NCBI RefSeq assembly: GCF_033568475.1
Contig: NW_027331831.1
Span: 10,168,001-10,232,000 of the forward strand
Source: Henckelia pumila
Taxonomy: Eukaryota; Streptophyta; Magnoliopsida; Lamiales; Gesneriaceae
DNA: 64,000 nt
Direction: 5' to 3'
In this document: positions 36,117 through 49,110 of the stretch, in pieces
How the letters are laid out: each line of letters begins with the position of its first letter
Numbering within the stretch: position 1 is the stretch's first letter
The notes under the pieces: generated by a model
The model's input: only the letters and a program-made list of their open reading frames with translations
What the model was told of the DNA's origin: nothing
The model's database searches: none
Position numbers and translations under genes: made by a program

Positions 36117-37010
36117 ATTATCTACACCACATATGTACTATCATAAAACTTTCGTCGGAGTATCAAACTAAAATCTTTTGGTAAAATACTAGTTCTATTT
36201 AAAATTCAGAGATGTGAGCCCTGGTAATCATGTGACTATTTTTGTTCAACTAGCTAGCGAGTAAATATTTGTAATATTTGAATAATGTATAATATTGATG
36301 TCAACTTGATTATCACAAATTTTATATAAATGAAACTATTTCGACTGCTTGTGTAGAAATTTTATGAATTAGAAACTGATGTCGTTTTTATATTCGTTAA
36401 TAAACTCTTATTTTCATTAATTATTTTCTCTAGCATATTGATGGCCCATGCCAATATAACTAAATTTGCCTTTTGTCGACTTTTCGTTTTTTGGTAGTCA
36501 CAATTGCTGCGGGACACTCCAATTTCTGAGAAGATAAAATTTACAATTTTTTGTATCCTAACTTACATATTTTTCACTTTTATTTGATTTTGTTGTCGGT
36601 TAATTGACCGTTTTAGTACATACATTTTCTTCTTTTTCTTCCCCCAATTTTAATCATTTTTCTTATGACGTATGTCTGCAAATACTGACATGATATCGAC
36701 TAACGTGTAATCGAAAAATGCTTATATGATATCCGACATTGCTAGCATAAGGATGTTGCAAATTAGCACTTCAATAAAAAAATGACTAATTTTTTTTTAA
36801 AAAAAAAAAGAAAATTACTGGAATAAAAGCATGAATTGATCCATAACATAACCAAGAGTTTATAAGTTATGAGACCTAAAAGATAATTTTTCCTAATGAA
36901 TTACTTTGTTATCATAACATTATTTTCATCCAACATTAAATGCCTCATTTCTAATTGAAATATTCATAAAAGACTACAGATATCTAAGTTATTTAAAAAA
37001 ATAACATTGT
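36117..37010. other. Gene-free AT-rich spacer
   Basis: No ORF, RNA gene or repeat structure that I can support. Confidence 0.5.
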
Positions 37011-37992
37011 CCCTCCGTCCCTTTGTATAGTTCATTTTTTTTTACGCTGATTATAAATGTTATTGGGAAAACAAATTTGAAATGCAATTAATTTCTTAAC
37101 ACTCTTCATTAATGATATCGAGAAAAAAAAAATGAATACAATTATACACATTAAATATGGTATATTAGTAAAATAATTGCACAATAAAACTCATATGAGA
37201 TTGTTTTAAGGAGCAATTTTGCAAGACAAATCTTCAACTCGATCCAAATCATGAAATATATATCACTTTCTATGTTAATTATTACTTTTGAATACAGGCA
37301 TAAAACTAGTCGACATATTTTACTAATGTATAGAATAGATATATAGATATATATGTGAGACCATCTTACAGAAGACCATTCAAGCATGGACGGATCTATT
37401 AAGGGGCAAGGGAGGGCAGATGCCCCTCCTTGAGTTTTGATATCAAAGTACTAGTATGTCTTTAGATTTTAAATTACAATTATGCACATAAAATTAGTCA
37501 ATGATATAGAAGTCAAAGTTTATTACTCCTTATGTCATTTAAGAATCGTCTTCGTAATCCATTGAGAGATGAATATCTGAATGATAGTTCAATTACGTGT
37601 ATTGAAAATGAGATATTTCTTAGTTTGTTTGTGTCTCGATTATATATGTCACATTTTTTCCCTCAAATATATAGGCTTATATAATATATTTAGTAATTTT
37701 GTTTCTACTATTTTACTAATATATATACTCCTATTAAATAAGTTTTGAAAAAAAATTGTAATCATTTTTGAATGAATCGAGTTGGATAAAATATGAATTT
37801 TGTGTGTATATTTATTTTTCCAATTATTTTTCTTAATTTGTGAGTTTGAAAAAACAAGTCTATATAATTAAAACATATGAACTATTTTTTATCTTTGTTT
37901 TTTTTCCTCCCTCGACAAAATTCCTTGATTCGCCCCTGCATTCAAGAATTTATTAAATATGAAAAGTGGACTATATATTTAAGACGAACGAT
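37011..37992. mobile_element. Possible Stowaway-like MITE, split by an hAT insertion
   Basis: The left end CCCTCCGTCCCTTTG (37011-37025) is the classic Stowaway terminus, followed by TATAGTTCA. A degraded counterpart, TGGACTATATATTTAAGACG (37968-37987), lies just beyond the hAT element. Removing the 562-bp hAT insertion leaves about 420 bp. The right end is much decayed. Confidence 0.4.
37385..37938. mobile_element. Non-autonomous hAT element with perfect 8-bp target duplication
   Basis: Flanked on both sides by CATTCAAG (37377-37384 and 37939-37946). Terminal inverted repeats are short and imperfect: CATGGACGGATC against CAGGGGCGAATC. The 554-bp interior has no transposase frame. Confidence 0.82.
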
Positions 37993-39198
37993 AAAAGAAA
38001 CGTATAATTGAAATAAAATTAAAGGAATATGAAAATCGTTACAATAATACATGCACGTCATTATCCCTGTTGTTAAACGTATGTTTTATTTGCCCCAAAT
38101 TGGTGTATTTAGCATCATGAATATGTGAGCCGAGAATATATCCTATTCTCCCCTTGATATAATATGTTTGCTCATAAGGGAAACGCATTTATTATTTTAT
38201 GGAAAACTGAAGAATAAATAAATAAAACATGATTCTTAATTATCTAACAAAAAAAGTAATCCGTGTTTAAAACGAGAAATATCATATTATTTTCAACGAT
38301 TTTGTAACTTGTTTGGAAAAACAAACAAGCTTATATATTGGACGGAGGTGATATGTTTTCACACTATTTTTCATTATTTCAATTATATAGAATATCTGAA
38401 GTAAAATGCATTTTCACTCCAGAAAAAAAAAACACTTTTGTCTAAATTTGCTATGTTATAAAATGTTGCGTTAAATAAATAAAGACTGTACGGACATCAT
38501 GATGAGCCAATAATTTAATTTAAAAGGACAACCATGGAAATCCAAGTTTCAAAAAGATCCAACGAAAAAGGTGGTCGTCAATCTCTCTCTCTCTTTTTTT
38601 TTTTATTTAAAGAATTGGTAGTCGTCAATCTCACTCTAAAATAATAAATAAAAAACATTAAAATTTTTTGAAGCCTTATTAAAATTTATTTATAATAGTT
38701 GTAAAAGAATTTATTATCTATAACTCTCTCACTTTTTTTTCCATATTTAATCTTTTTATTCCGAAAGATTACGTCAACATTCACTTGCAAAACACATAAC
38801 TAAATGTGCAAAATAATCCAACTTACTACACCATAATCAATTTTAATAAGTACTAAAAATTCGAAATAAATCAACTTATGAACTAGACTTGGTTCATAAC
38901 TCGTCGCACTAATGTGAAAGACTAGGATAAATATTTTAAAAATATTAAAACTAACAAAAAAAATTCTATTATAGGCTTGCAAGGATGGCCACGATGCCCG
39001 ATAACCATTATACCTTTTTCAAAGTGATGAAGCAATGATGAGGTGAAAAAAGATTCTTAAGGCTGTCACCATGCCGAACTTTCGCTATATCTTACCATAT
39101 ATAGTTGGACACCCATCATCCATATAAAGATTAATGCCCACTTACTTTGATTTACTTTGTTTATATATATATTTATTTTTTTCCAAATTGAATTGTAC

Positions 39199-39200
<2 letters not shown>

Positions 39201-39241
<41 letters not shown>
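39201..39241. repeat. (TA)n microsatellite
   Basis: About 20 uninterrupted TA units. Confidence 0.95.
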
Positions 39242-39243
<2 letters not shown>

Positions 39244-40130
39244 CAAAGAATCGTGTGAGACGATTTCATTAATAAATTTTATGAATATGAACAGAGTTAA
39301 TCTATCTTACAGATAAATATCTGTGAAACAGTTTTATAAAGAAACCTATTCTGTATCAGACTGTATAAAACATACAATTTTCTTGTTAAGTAGTCAAAAT
39401 TAAATAATTTAAAGAGTTGTGCGACAAAAAGGATTTTGATTCCTATTTTGTTTTTTGTGCGGAGAGATTTGTTTTAAAAATGGATTTCGAACTTAATTCA
39501 TCGATATATAAGTGGATATTGAGCCTAGAAGTTTGTCCCAAACTTGATACATTAGCGTCAAATAATATGTTATAACTTATAAGCTATTGACTATTCTAAT
39601 TTCCATTCTGATCTAATATACATAAAGGTTTATCATGATCACATATCTTAAATTGTTTCGGCAATTTCAAGTGGACCAAATGAGGGAACATTGCCATGTT
39701 TAATGACAACCTTATGGTCAATACGATAATAGTGATTACCATTAAACATCAACATACGTAAGTTAATTTGCTTGATTTTGGCAGTTTTTTTTTTCTTCCT
39801 AAAATGATATAAGTTCAAATTTCTATTTATTTATTTACTTAAAATTCGTGACTCTGGTCAAATAAATTTTTTAGTTGAATAATTGGAAACTAAAATAATT
39901 ACAACGTGTAAATCGTGCCTAGTAACAAAAAAAAAAAAAAAAAAAGACAAAAAAGACATGCCATGTGAGGAGGTGCTTAAAATGGCAATGCAACTGAGGT
40001 ACTTTAGTCCCAAGGTTGATTGGTGTAATTTAATGTCCATGGGATCAAAAAAGGCTTATTTTACAATGGTTTTCGGTCCATTAATTACATTACTGGTGCA
40101 TGCATGTATCATGTACTACTGATTTCAACA

Positions 40131-40170
<40 letters not shown>
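40131..40170. repeat. (GAT)n microsatellite
   Basis: About 13 uninterrupted GAT units. Confidence 0.95.
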
Positions 40171-40957
40171 TTCAATTTTGAGTTTATAGAAGTTCGCAAT
40201 TTTCAAATAAAGTGTCTAATTTGAATATGGTGAACTGATCGAAATAAAGTTATGCGAGAATTTTCAATAGTAGATCTAACCTGACTCGACTTGAATTAGT
40301 TGGTACCAACTACCAAGTGCGATTTTGGGAGTCAAGTGTTTAGATTAATATAATGAGATTGATATTGAAATTTGAGTCAAAATATTTATAATTTTTTATT
40401 TAGGTATTTCTATGGGAAGTGACCAAATTGGTCACCACGTAAGCATAGTTTTTTTTGTTTTCGGATTTGAAATAATCTTAAAGTTTGATCTTATTAAAAT
40501 ATTTTTTTCCAACCCTGTTTGACATGATGCGGTAACGGACTTATTTAAAAAACACGAGCCCTACTTTATATTTATGAGATTGATGAATTCTTATCGTTAA
40601 CAATTTAAATTATAATTTTAAAAAAAAAATTATATAATCTATATTATATAAACCAAGATTACTACTAGTAACTAATTTAGTCCGATCTAATTATACCAAT
40701 ATAATTTTACATAAATATTTCAAACAACATCATAAAAACCTCTCAAAATTTAATGCAATTTTTTCTTTCACAAAACTCTCCCATCTTCCATTTTTTACAT
40801 TTTAGTTTTAATTTTTTCATTCTCTTTCATTTTTTTTACTATCTTTCAGCTTTCAGTTGTACTAATTTTAATTACATACTAGCGACTTACACACATAATG
40901 TGTGTGTTTGCTAATATATGTATTATTAAACTATAGAAGATAAAATATATGTAATAG

Positions 40958-40963
40958 TTGTTG

Positions 40964-41004
<41 letters not shown>
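40958..41004. repeat. (TTG)n(TTA)n compound microsatellite
   Basis: A few TTG units run into about 12 TTA units. Confidence 0.95.
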
Positions 41005-41371
41005 TTAAAAAAAATCCTCAAACAGTTAAACATATCGTGGGAGTTACTTTTCAAATTTTAAAAACAAACACATTGATTTTTTAATTAAAAATTAATTTAT
41101 TAAGTGGACGGTAATTTTGAAAATTCACTTAAAAGTACTAAAACAGTTACTATAACCTCCTCTCACTTTATTATCTTTCAGCAATTCAATAATTTCAATT
41201 ATTTTCAAATTATTTTCAGATTTTGAAGGTAACTCATATCGTGTATTAAATTGTTTGAGTTTGTTTTTTAAAATAATAATACTTTTTTTAAATTATAATA
41301 ATAACTATTACATATATTTTATCTTCTAAAATAGTAGTTTAAAAATACATACATAAACAAAACACACGCAA

Positions 41372-41373
<2 letters not shown>

Positions 41374-41424
<51 letters not shown>
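41374..41424. repeat. (AT)n microsatellite
   Basis: About 25 uninterrupted AT units. Confidence 0.95.
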
Positions 41425-41426
<2 letters not shown>

Positions 41427-43127
41427 AGTAAATAGTAAAAAACTCTTCAAAAAAAAGTAAATAGTAAAAGACGCACATGCCAAAGTACGCGTTCATTTTT
41501 CTTTTTTATTTATTCATTAATGATAATTTCTTTATTCGTTTCTCTTTTTGAAATTCTGAAATTGATTATTAATTTTTATATTTTCAAATGTTGATAATTT
41601 GAAAAACATGTACAAATAAGGGTGTTTATATTTGAAATTTGAAAATACGAGGATGTGTGTGTTCAAGATTTGAAAAACGTTGAGAGCTAAAAGATATTTT
41701 TGTGTAGGTGTCCCGAAACGGTGAAACGGGTTGACCCGATTTTTATAGAGTGAAAATTAATACTTTTGACATAAAAATTAATATTTTTTACGGGTCGGAT
41801 CGAATATAACATTCATCTCATAACATTAACATGTGAGACAATCTCACAATAGTTTTTGTATTTTTCTAGGTATTTTTTATAGCAAAATCAAGATTTCACA
41901 AAAATAATGTATGAAATTAATATTTTATTATGTTCTACAAAACAATATTTATTTTACTAAATAGAAATCACTAGGATCTCTTATCACATGATGTGTACCC
42001 ACACACATATATATACTACCGTATTCGCACAAATTCATTGTGTGTAATGACAAATTGATTTTTTTAATTAAACTTAATTTCAATTAAAAAATAATCTAAT
42101 AAGTTTATATGGTAGAAAAATAAAAGTTTTTTGGGTTAAACATAATAACAGTATGAAATAGTTAAAATATAATAGATTATATCAGTTATTTCTCTCTTTG
42201 TTTTGTTCAAATAATTTAAAATTTGAAAATAGATGGAAATTTGGATTAATTCTGTGATGATGTACCAGAGATCCTACAGCTTCTCTAATATTAAATTTTT
42301 TAATAATTAAATATTTTTTGATTTAAAATATCTTGGTGTTATATTAAACTTTAAAAATTATATATATTTTTAATAATTTTATATTATGATATAATTATTT
42401 AAAAATTCAAAAGTAATTAAACAATATTTTTTAATAAGATATTATATTTGCAGATGAAATTTAAAAATTTAATAAAAATAATTTTAATGACATTTTTTTA
42501 AGGTTCAGATTGATATATTCATTCAATAAATCATTCAAAGTTACATCCATCAACTAAGATAGGTAATTACTGTCACACCAAAACGCGGGTGTGTGATTTT
42601 TTTACTATCTTTAACCTTTCAGCTGTACTGATTTTAATTACAAATGCTGCGCATCATCTCATGATTTTACAAGATTTCAATGCACAAATTTTGTTTTTAT
42701 TTAGATTCTATACACATGCATTTCGTATGACATGCATGGTTCGTCACTAGTATTAATTATATTTGCTGAATTTTTTAATACAATTTGTATCAACTTTCAT
42801 AAATCAGGTTTTCTTTCTGAGAGGAGTAAAAAAGGTATTTATTGTTATTATTAATTTGTAAATAAATATTAAATACTATATATTTTATTTTTTAAATTAT
42901 TAATTATTTCATAATATTGAGTTTCACTCTCCAGCATAACAGTCCTAGCTCCATTCCTTGTGACACGAGGTTAGTAAGTGATAATATCTCAACATGACCA
43001 TTTATGGTTCCACGTAGATAAAATCTGATAATATCTCGAATACACTAATAGATAAAAGATATTTTTTCATCGAGATAATTTTGTATTTTCAAATGACACA
43101 TATAACACTACAAGAAAAATGCAAAAC

Positions 43128-43555
43128 GACAACGGATTTTATCCGTTGTCGTAGGGGGGATAAAACCGTTGTAATTGTAGGCGTTGTAAAAAGCATGCCC
43201 TACGACAATGGTTTATATCCGTTGTCTTTGGTAGTATACCACAACGGTTTTGCAACAGTTTATACCCGTTGTCGTATGTCTCCAAATACAACGGTTCTGC
43301 AACAGTGTAAATCCGTTGTCTTTTGTGTAAGACAACGGTTTTGCAACAGTGTAAATCCGTTGTTGTTTGTGGCTTACGACAACAGTTTTGCAACAGTGTA
43401 AATCCGTTGTGTTTTGTTGTTTACGACAACGGTTTTGCAATTGTGTATATCAGTTGTCTTTGGAGTCGTTTTGCAACATGTTAAATTTGTTTTCGTTTAC
43501 TGGAACAAAAAATTTTATATTATCCGACCACATGTTAAAACCGTTGTCTTTAATG
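43128..43555. repeat. Left subterminal repeats of the CACTA element
   Basis: About seven units of 55-65 bp, each with a pair ACAACGGTTTTGCAACAGTG ... AATCCGTTGTC. The outermost is a palindrome, GACAACGG...CCGTTGTC, at 43129-43151. Small ORFs on both strands here are produced by the repetition. Confidence 0.9.
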
Positions 43556-43602
43556 AATCTTCATACGAACTATAATATAAATAAAGAAACCAATATAAAA
43601 TA

Positions 43603-46600
43603 AAATATTTACTACATTCAATCCATGAAAATGTTATCTTCAAGTTCCAAAAGAGTTACACACATCTAATTTGGAAGATAATGCCATGTAATCGAAACTC
43701 AAAATATCCCAGCTAATAAGATAATGTAACGAAAGTAGTAGTTCCAAAGGATAGTCATATCAAAACATAAATCACATGTTCTTGATAACGATGTTCACGA
43801 CATGACTTATACGCATTACCAAGGCGATCTGAAACACAACTCAATCCTTCTTGCATCAAAACCCTTATGCATTACTCCCGGGTTTCCTACAAGAAAAAAC
43901 ATTTTTAATTCAAAATTTGTGAGAATGCAGAAGAGACCATCTTTACAAATTATCAACACAAACTTAGACCAATTTAAAAACATGGAATCCAATCACAAAT
44001 AGCAAAATAATATCTCGCTTGCTATGGAAAAAAAAGAAAAGAAAAAAACTCAGCAACTCCAAAGGGAAGGGCAATGCACATCAAGAGGATTTATTCAACT
44101 CATTTAGCATTTGTGATAAACAACTGTCATTCGCCAATTGCTCGGAAAGCATCACAACAATCTTTCTTAGTTGTATTAACAATTTTGAATATAAGTTTGA
44201 ACATCAACAATTGATTTCTCTAAGATAAAAGAAAGCAATCACAAGAATATGAAAAAGACTTGAAACAGGAATTTATCACATCAAGGTTCCTATCATCAAT
44301 ATCACATAGCATACAGAAAGAAAATGATAAGCACAAAACACGTGCAACACATGGTTTGAATGAGGCAAAATATAAAATGCCAAGTAGATAGATCAACTGC
44401 CGCCACAAGAAAGACTCCTAAAATAATACCTCATTGTACCAAATATATTAATCAAAATAAACTTTACATAAAAAAAAACTCAAGTTTTAAAGTTGTATAT
44501 TCCTTTTACTCGTTTACTACTTTAATATGTTGCATTTAGGAAATAATAATAATAATTTAATATTAAAAATTGATGCACTACTGTACATCAAAGCTAGAAA
44601 TGATCTATTCTACTAATTCTTAGGTACCGCATGCGTCGCGACACCAATAAGAGAAACATCAATAACACAACTTAATATGCAGTCCTACATACATACATAC
44701 ATATATGTATATTATTCTAATTCCAAATATTCTGTCTATTTTCCGTATTTAATATTGATTTATCTATTTTTTATCAATATAATCTCATAATATAAACGTT
44801 GTCAATGAATCCATATTTTTAATTCACTAATTTTCACTTCTGCTTTTAGTGATTTTTACTCTATTCTAACGTAACATCGAAAAACTAACATAGTAAGCTA
44901 GCCTAAAGGTAGTGAACTCCAAATTTATTTTACTCGAAAATTATAACAATATGCAATGATAATATGATTTTCAGAAAGTCACGCATATAAAGTACAACTC
45001 TTTAGAGAACCATCATTAATCACCAACACTTTATGTGCAGGGAACTTAAAAAAAGAACAAGACTAACCCTTCACATTGTAGATCCCCGGGCCTGGAACTA
45101 TCTTCTCCCGTGGATTTCCTGATTGTCTCTCAACCAATTGGTCTTTTGCAATTTGCAAGTCCCGGCACTCAGCAGAGCAAAATGCACAAAGGTTGCTGAA
45201 TCCAATTGAACACATATTGGGCAATTCTAATGCGTAGAAATATATATAATCTAGAGGATCTTGGTCGGACAGTTTTGTACATGACATTCATAATAAGAGG
45301 TGCATTAATAAAGCAGAAAAGTAAAAAGATTGAATCCCTTTATAGTGCCAACAAATTGATTCATCAAGTTTCTGCGGAGATGCTGGATTAGACAAAATGG
45401 GATTTTATATCTTTGATCAAATGATGACAAGACAAAGATAGATTATTTTCAAGTTGAAAACTTTTGAACACCATATTGGACCACCTAAATCCTGATGAAG
45501 AAATAAAAATCAGGATATATTCTTGGAGGGCAAATAGCATATAACATATAAACTGAATGATCTTTCACGATCCTCTGCTTTTAAAAATCAGGCGTAAAGC
45601 CCCCGCAAAAGGGGTAATGTAAATAAATATTCCTCTTTTTTTAGAACATGTGATTTTAAAAGGCTATGAATTTTACATAGGGGAGACCAAGTTAATTGAC
45701 TTATAAGATGATAAATTCCTTAGTAATCGGGAAGCAATAAAATAGGAAGATCAAAAAATGGATAAACAAAGTATACAACAGCGAGAGCAAAAAATGTATC
45801 TCTAAAAAAGTTGAAGCATAAAAAAAAAACAGAAACAAAAAAGTACAGTTCCATGATCTTTTCATACTATTCAGAGTTAGAAATAAATCATCAATCATCA
45901 ATTACACACATTCCCTAGCAAGTTCCCTTTACCTATACATGAAGAGACTTGGCAAGGTTTTCGTTTTAATTTATTTTTTCTCTAATAGTTTAATAAGCAC
46001 TAGTCACTACCAATTTAAATCACTCAGGATCCTTAGATGAAATTAATTGATAGAATGAGCTTCACAATCAACAATTTTTTGAGGCGTAACTAAAGATTTA
46101 GGGAACTAATACCAGAGGTAGCATAGCCATAACTAGGCACCAGCCAATGGACTGACTTATGCATCAAAAACCATTCTCTCTAATATCACAAATCAAACCC
46201 AAAATGTTCATAATTGCCTTTAAACCATAACCTGCCAAGAACAAAAAAATTCATCACCCCACTTGCATGCTGATAAAACTCAACACATACGATTGATTAA
46301 CATTACTTTCTATCAACAGTTGACACTGGAACATAAGACCTCCGTGAAAGACATGTAGGATTGCAAGTAATTATATGATCAAATAGAGATCAGCCATATG
46401 GTGTTTGTAAAATAGAATAAAACCGCACAAGCACAGAATCATAGCAGCAAAGATCGTTAAGATCACTCCACCAGACTACCAAAACACATAAAAAATCATT
46501 AAATAACTGAAAAAAACTCTCTAGGATGAGTAGCACTACATTTTACTTGCATGAACAGATGGCACTGAAACAAGAAATACAATAGCACCACGACCTCTCA

Positions 46601-47640
46601 AACAAATCCAAGTCTAAACTCGTAATAAATGTCTGGAATCAATTCTCACAGATCAACCATTTTTCTCTCAAAATTCAAAGCAGTAACAGTCCAATGAAAA
46701 CTCATAATCAAGCCCAGCTGGAAAAAAAATTTATTTGACATTCTTCCGCAAAGAACAGTACATACGCACACATGCTTGAGATATAAAAAACAGCAAGAAC
46801 GTGAACAAAACCACAAACTCTGCCAAAAAACGATAGAATCGCGTAAAGCACATCCAAACCCCACAAAAAACCATCAAGCACATTATTAATTCCAAACAAA
46901 CAACTAACAAGAAAATCATAAGACCAATTGCTGACCCGTTGATGCAGCTCTAAACTAAGGCCCTAAACCCCTGCAGACACAACCAAAACAACAAGATTCA
47001 GAAGCGTAAAAATAATTAAATCTGCAGCATAAGTAACGTTATTTGAAAGAAATTAGAAAATAAAAATTCATACTCCTTCGAGAAAAATAATAAAATAAAA
47101 ATAGAAACCATACCGCCGCGGCTGGCGGGTGGTGTCGAAATCTCTATAGGTCTTGAAAAATTGAGGTAAATAAAAGGAAAATCGGAGCAAAGATTAGGAG
47201 AAGACAGACCTCAAGAAGGAACCCAAAAAAAGAACAGAAAACATACGTATTCAATATTTAACCCCTTTTCTCTACCCATTCACCGAAAGCCCAAACAACA
47301 GTAAACGTAGACCTCAGCATCTAATAAAAGACCACGAAGCAAAAAAACGAAGCAAGAGAACGAAGAAACAAAACTTACACAGTGATGGTCGCGACAGTGC
47401 AGTTTCGATCCAAGCTGTAAACTCGAGATTGAAGTCACGATTGGAGTTTTTAAGGCTTGGGCTAGCTGAAAGAAGGTCAGACGACCAGTTTCTGGCGATC
47501 GATCGGCGTCTAGGGCGCCGGAAATGAGCTGGATTGAAGGGGCGACGGGTTGGGGCTAGGGATTGGGTTTCTTTTTTTTTTTTTCCATTGTTTCTTCTCT
47601 TAAACCACTCAAGCGTGTAGTAGGTTATTATATAGGTGTA
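43603..47640 (-). other. Interior of the CACTA element
   Basis: No transposase frame. Read on the minus strand, the right part (about 47,100-47,590) looks like 5' UTR exons of a plant gene: a CT-rich, GC-balanced block ending at a donor CACTGT/GTAAG near 47380, then a second block from an acceptor near 47210 to a donor near 47110. Further left there is one exon-like fragment at 45068-45195. The remainder is AT-rich. Confidence 0.45.
45068..45195 (-). pseudogene. Possible captured exon with FCS-type zinc-finger half-domain
   Basis: On the minus strand an acceptor (TTCAG) precedes an open 128-nt block that ends at a donor (AAGG/GTTAGT). It encodes AFCSAECRDLQ, which fits the second half of the FCS-like zinc finger (FLZ/DUF581: FCS.ECR..Q). 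The tail ...VPGPGIYNVKG is not known to me. The other zinc-finger half is not seen. Both the identification and the idea of capture by the CACTA element are inferences. Confidence 0.3.
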
Positions 47641-47667
47641 AATTTTTTTAAAAAATAAAAACAAATA

Positions 47668-47945
47668 AAAAATATCAACGACAACGGATTACAAAATGTG
47701 TTGTCATAGACGCCAAAAAGAACACACATTGACAACGGTTAATTAAAACCGTTGTCATAGGTTAAAAAAACCCGCTCATAAACAACGGTTTTTTAAAACC
47801 GTTGTCTTTGACATATATACGACAACGGTTTTTTAAAAACCGTTGTCGTTTTTAATTAAAATACGGCCAACGACAACGGTTTTTGTAAAAACCGTTGTTA
47901 AAAATCAAAAGACAACAGTTTAGATATAAAACCGTTGTCTTTTTA
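47668..47945. repeat. Right subterminal repeats of the CACTA element
   Basis: About five inverted pairs GACAACGGTTTT...AAAACCGTTGTC at about 50-bp spacing, mirroring the left array. Confidence 0.9.
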
Positions 47946-48102
47946 GTGTGGTTAATTAACATATTTGTTGTAGTGTAACCGTGTTTGTAATCTGTATTAT
48001 GTGTATACACATAGCATTTTCCAAACCGAATAATATCAAGAAACTAAGAAAACATTAATTTTAATATTGCCTCGAGCATGCATGCATGTATCCATCTCCA
48101 AG

Positions 48103-48106
<4 letters not shown>

Positions 48107-48141
<35 letters not shown>

Positions 48142-48176
48142 GTTGTTGTTGTTGTTGTTGTTATTGTTGTTGTTGG
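48107..48176. repeat. (TTA)n(TTG)n compound microsatellite
   Basis: About 11 ATT units followed by about 11 TTG units with one interruption, just outside the CACTA element. A leucine-run ORF here is an artefact. Confidence 0.95.
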
Positions 48177-48330
48177 TATTTCAATATTGCAGTACATGCA
48201 GATTAATTACATATCATTTCTCAAAATGTCATAATTATGTAAAAAAAAAATTTATGCTATTTCTCGATTTGAAAAAGTATTTATGTGATAATATGTTAAT
48301 GAAAAGTCAGTCCGTAATAAATCACAATAA

Positions 48331-49110
48331 TGTTTTCATAACCGGACTAGTGATCGAACCGGTTTACCTTAAAAATAGTTCAATCGGTTGGACCATTTCA
48401 ACTGGATGGTCGGACCGGAAAACCGTTTATATAATATAATATCATTAATAATATATTTTAAAATGTTAAAACCTAAAAAATGTATATATATATATATAAA
48501 TAGAAAAAATATGTACTATTCATCATAGTTTGAAAACTAAATAACCATATAAATATATTCAAAATCTCTTCTATTTTATAATATTTGAGAGATACATAGT
48601 AACTGCTATCTTGAGAGACACCAAATTTTGTTCCGGTTTTACCCTCTCATCATCTTTTTATCTACTATCCCGCTAAACCTCCACTCACTCCACCCACAAA
48701 AAATACATATAAAAATAACTTTTATTTTACACACGCATGAGAGTGCATTTTTTACTAGTATTAATTATAGTTACATATTTTTAAAAATAAATAAGTTAAT
48801 TAAAAAAAGTTTGTATAAAAAACTCTAACATTACTAAAATAATATTTTTAATGAAGTACAAATTCCAAATAGTCTTGTATATAAATAAAAAAATATTAAA
48901 TTAATGTTTTAAAATAAAAAAAAACTAATTTAAAAAAATAAAAAAATTCAAAAAACCGGTTGAAACGGTTCTTGACCGGTTCTTGGCCGGTTTTCACCGG
49001 TTCGACCGATTCTTGACCGGTTCTGATCGTTAGAACGGTTTTTAGGAGTAATCTGGACCGGATTAGTGACTGGATCCCGACCGAACTGACCGGTCCGGTT
49101 TTGAAAACAT
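48331..49110. mobile_element. Inverted-repeat element rich in CCGGTT motifs, about 780 bp
   Basis: Left end TGTTTTCATAACCGGAC; right end, read inward, ATGTTTTCAAAACCGGACCG. Both ends carry many ACCGGTT motifs, with an AT-rich centre. No transposase and no clear target duplication. Confidence 0.65.

Larger units (their letters stand above)
37993..43102. other. Long gene-free AT-rich region
   Basis: Five kilobases with no credible gene. It holds microsatellites (listed separately), an A run at 39926-39945, and two further copies of the GTGAGACGATCTCAC-type repeat (about 39240-39350 and 41750-41862). Small ORFs are scattered, short and low-complexity. Confidence 0.6.
43106..47975. mobile_element. 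Non-autonomous CACTA (En/Spm) DNA transposon, 4870 bp, TSD TAA
   Basis: The left terminus is CACTACAAGAAAAATG. The right terminus, read inward, is CACTACAACAAATATG. Both are flanked by the 3-bp target duplication TAA (43103-43105 and 47976-47978). Subterminal regions carry many copies of ACAACGGTT / AACCGTTGTC, the usual arrangement of transposase-binding repeats in CACTA elements. No transposase frame is visible inside, so it must depend on an autonomous partner. The interior looks partly like spliced host-gene sequence. Confidence 0.92.

Noticed and set aside
38331-38350. GGACGGAGG as the right end of the Stowaway-like element
   Set aside because: A nearer and better-matching counterpart lies at 37968-37987; this one would need a 1.3-kb element of unrelated sequence.
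39883-40122. 79-codon ORF starting before an A run
   Set aside because: Lysine run from poly-A, no domain, no splice or conservation signal; a decayed retroposed fragment is possible but unsupported.
43081-43603. Direct and inverted repeats at regular spacing, CRISPR-like at first sight
   Set aside because: They are subterminal repeats of a CACTA element with CACTA ends and TAA duplication in a plant genome.
47314-47664. ORF of 116 codons on the minus strand at the right of the CACTA element
   Set aside because: It runs across a plausible splice donor near 47380 and into simple AT sequence; it looks like 5' UTR, not protein.
48140-48439. 99-codon ORF beginning with a leucine run
   Set aside because: The start is a TTA/TTG microsatellite and the rest is inverted-repeat element sequence.
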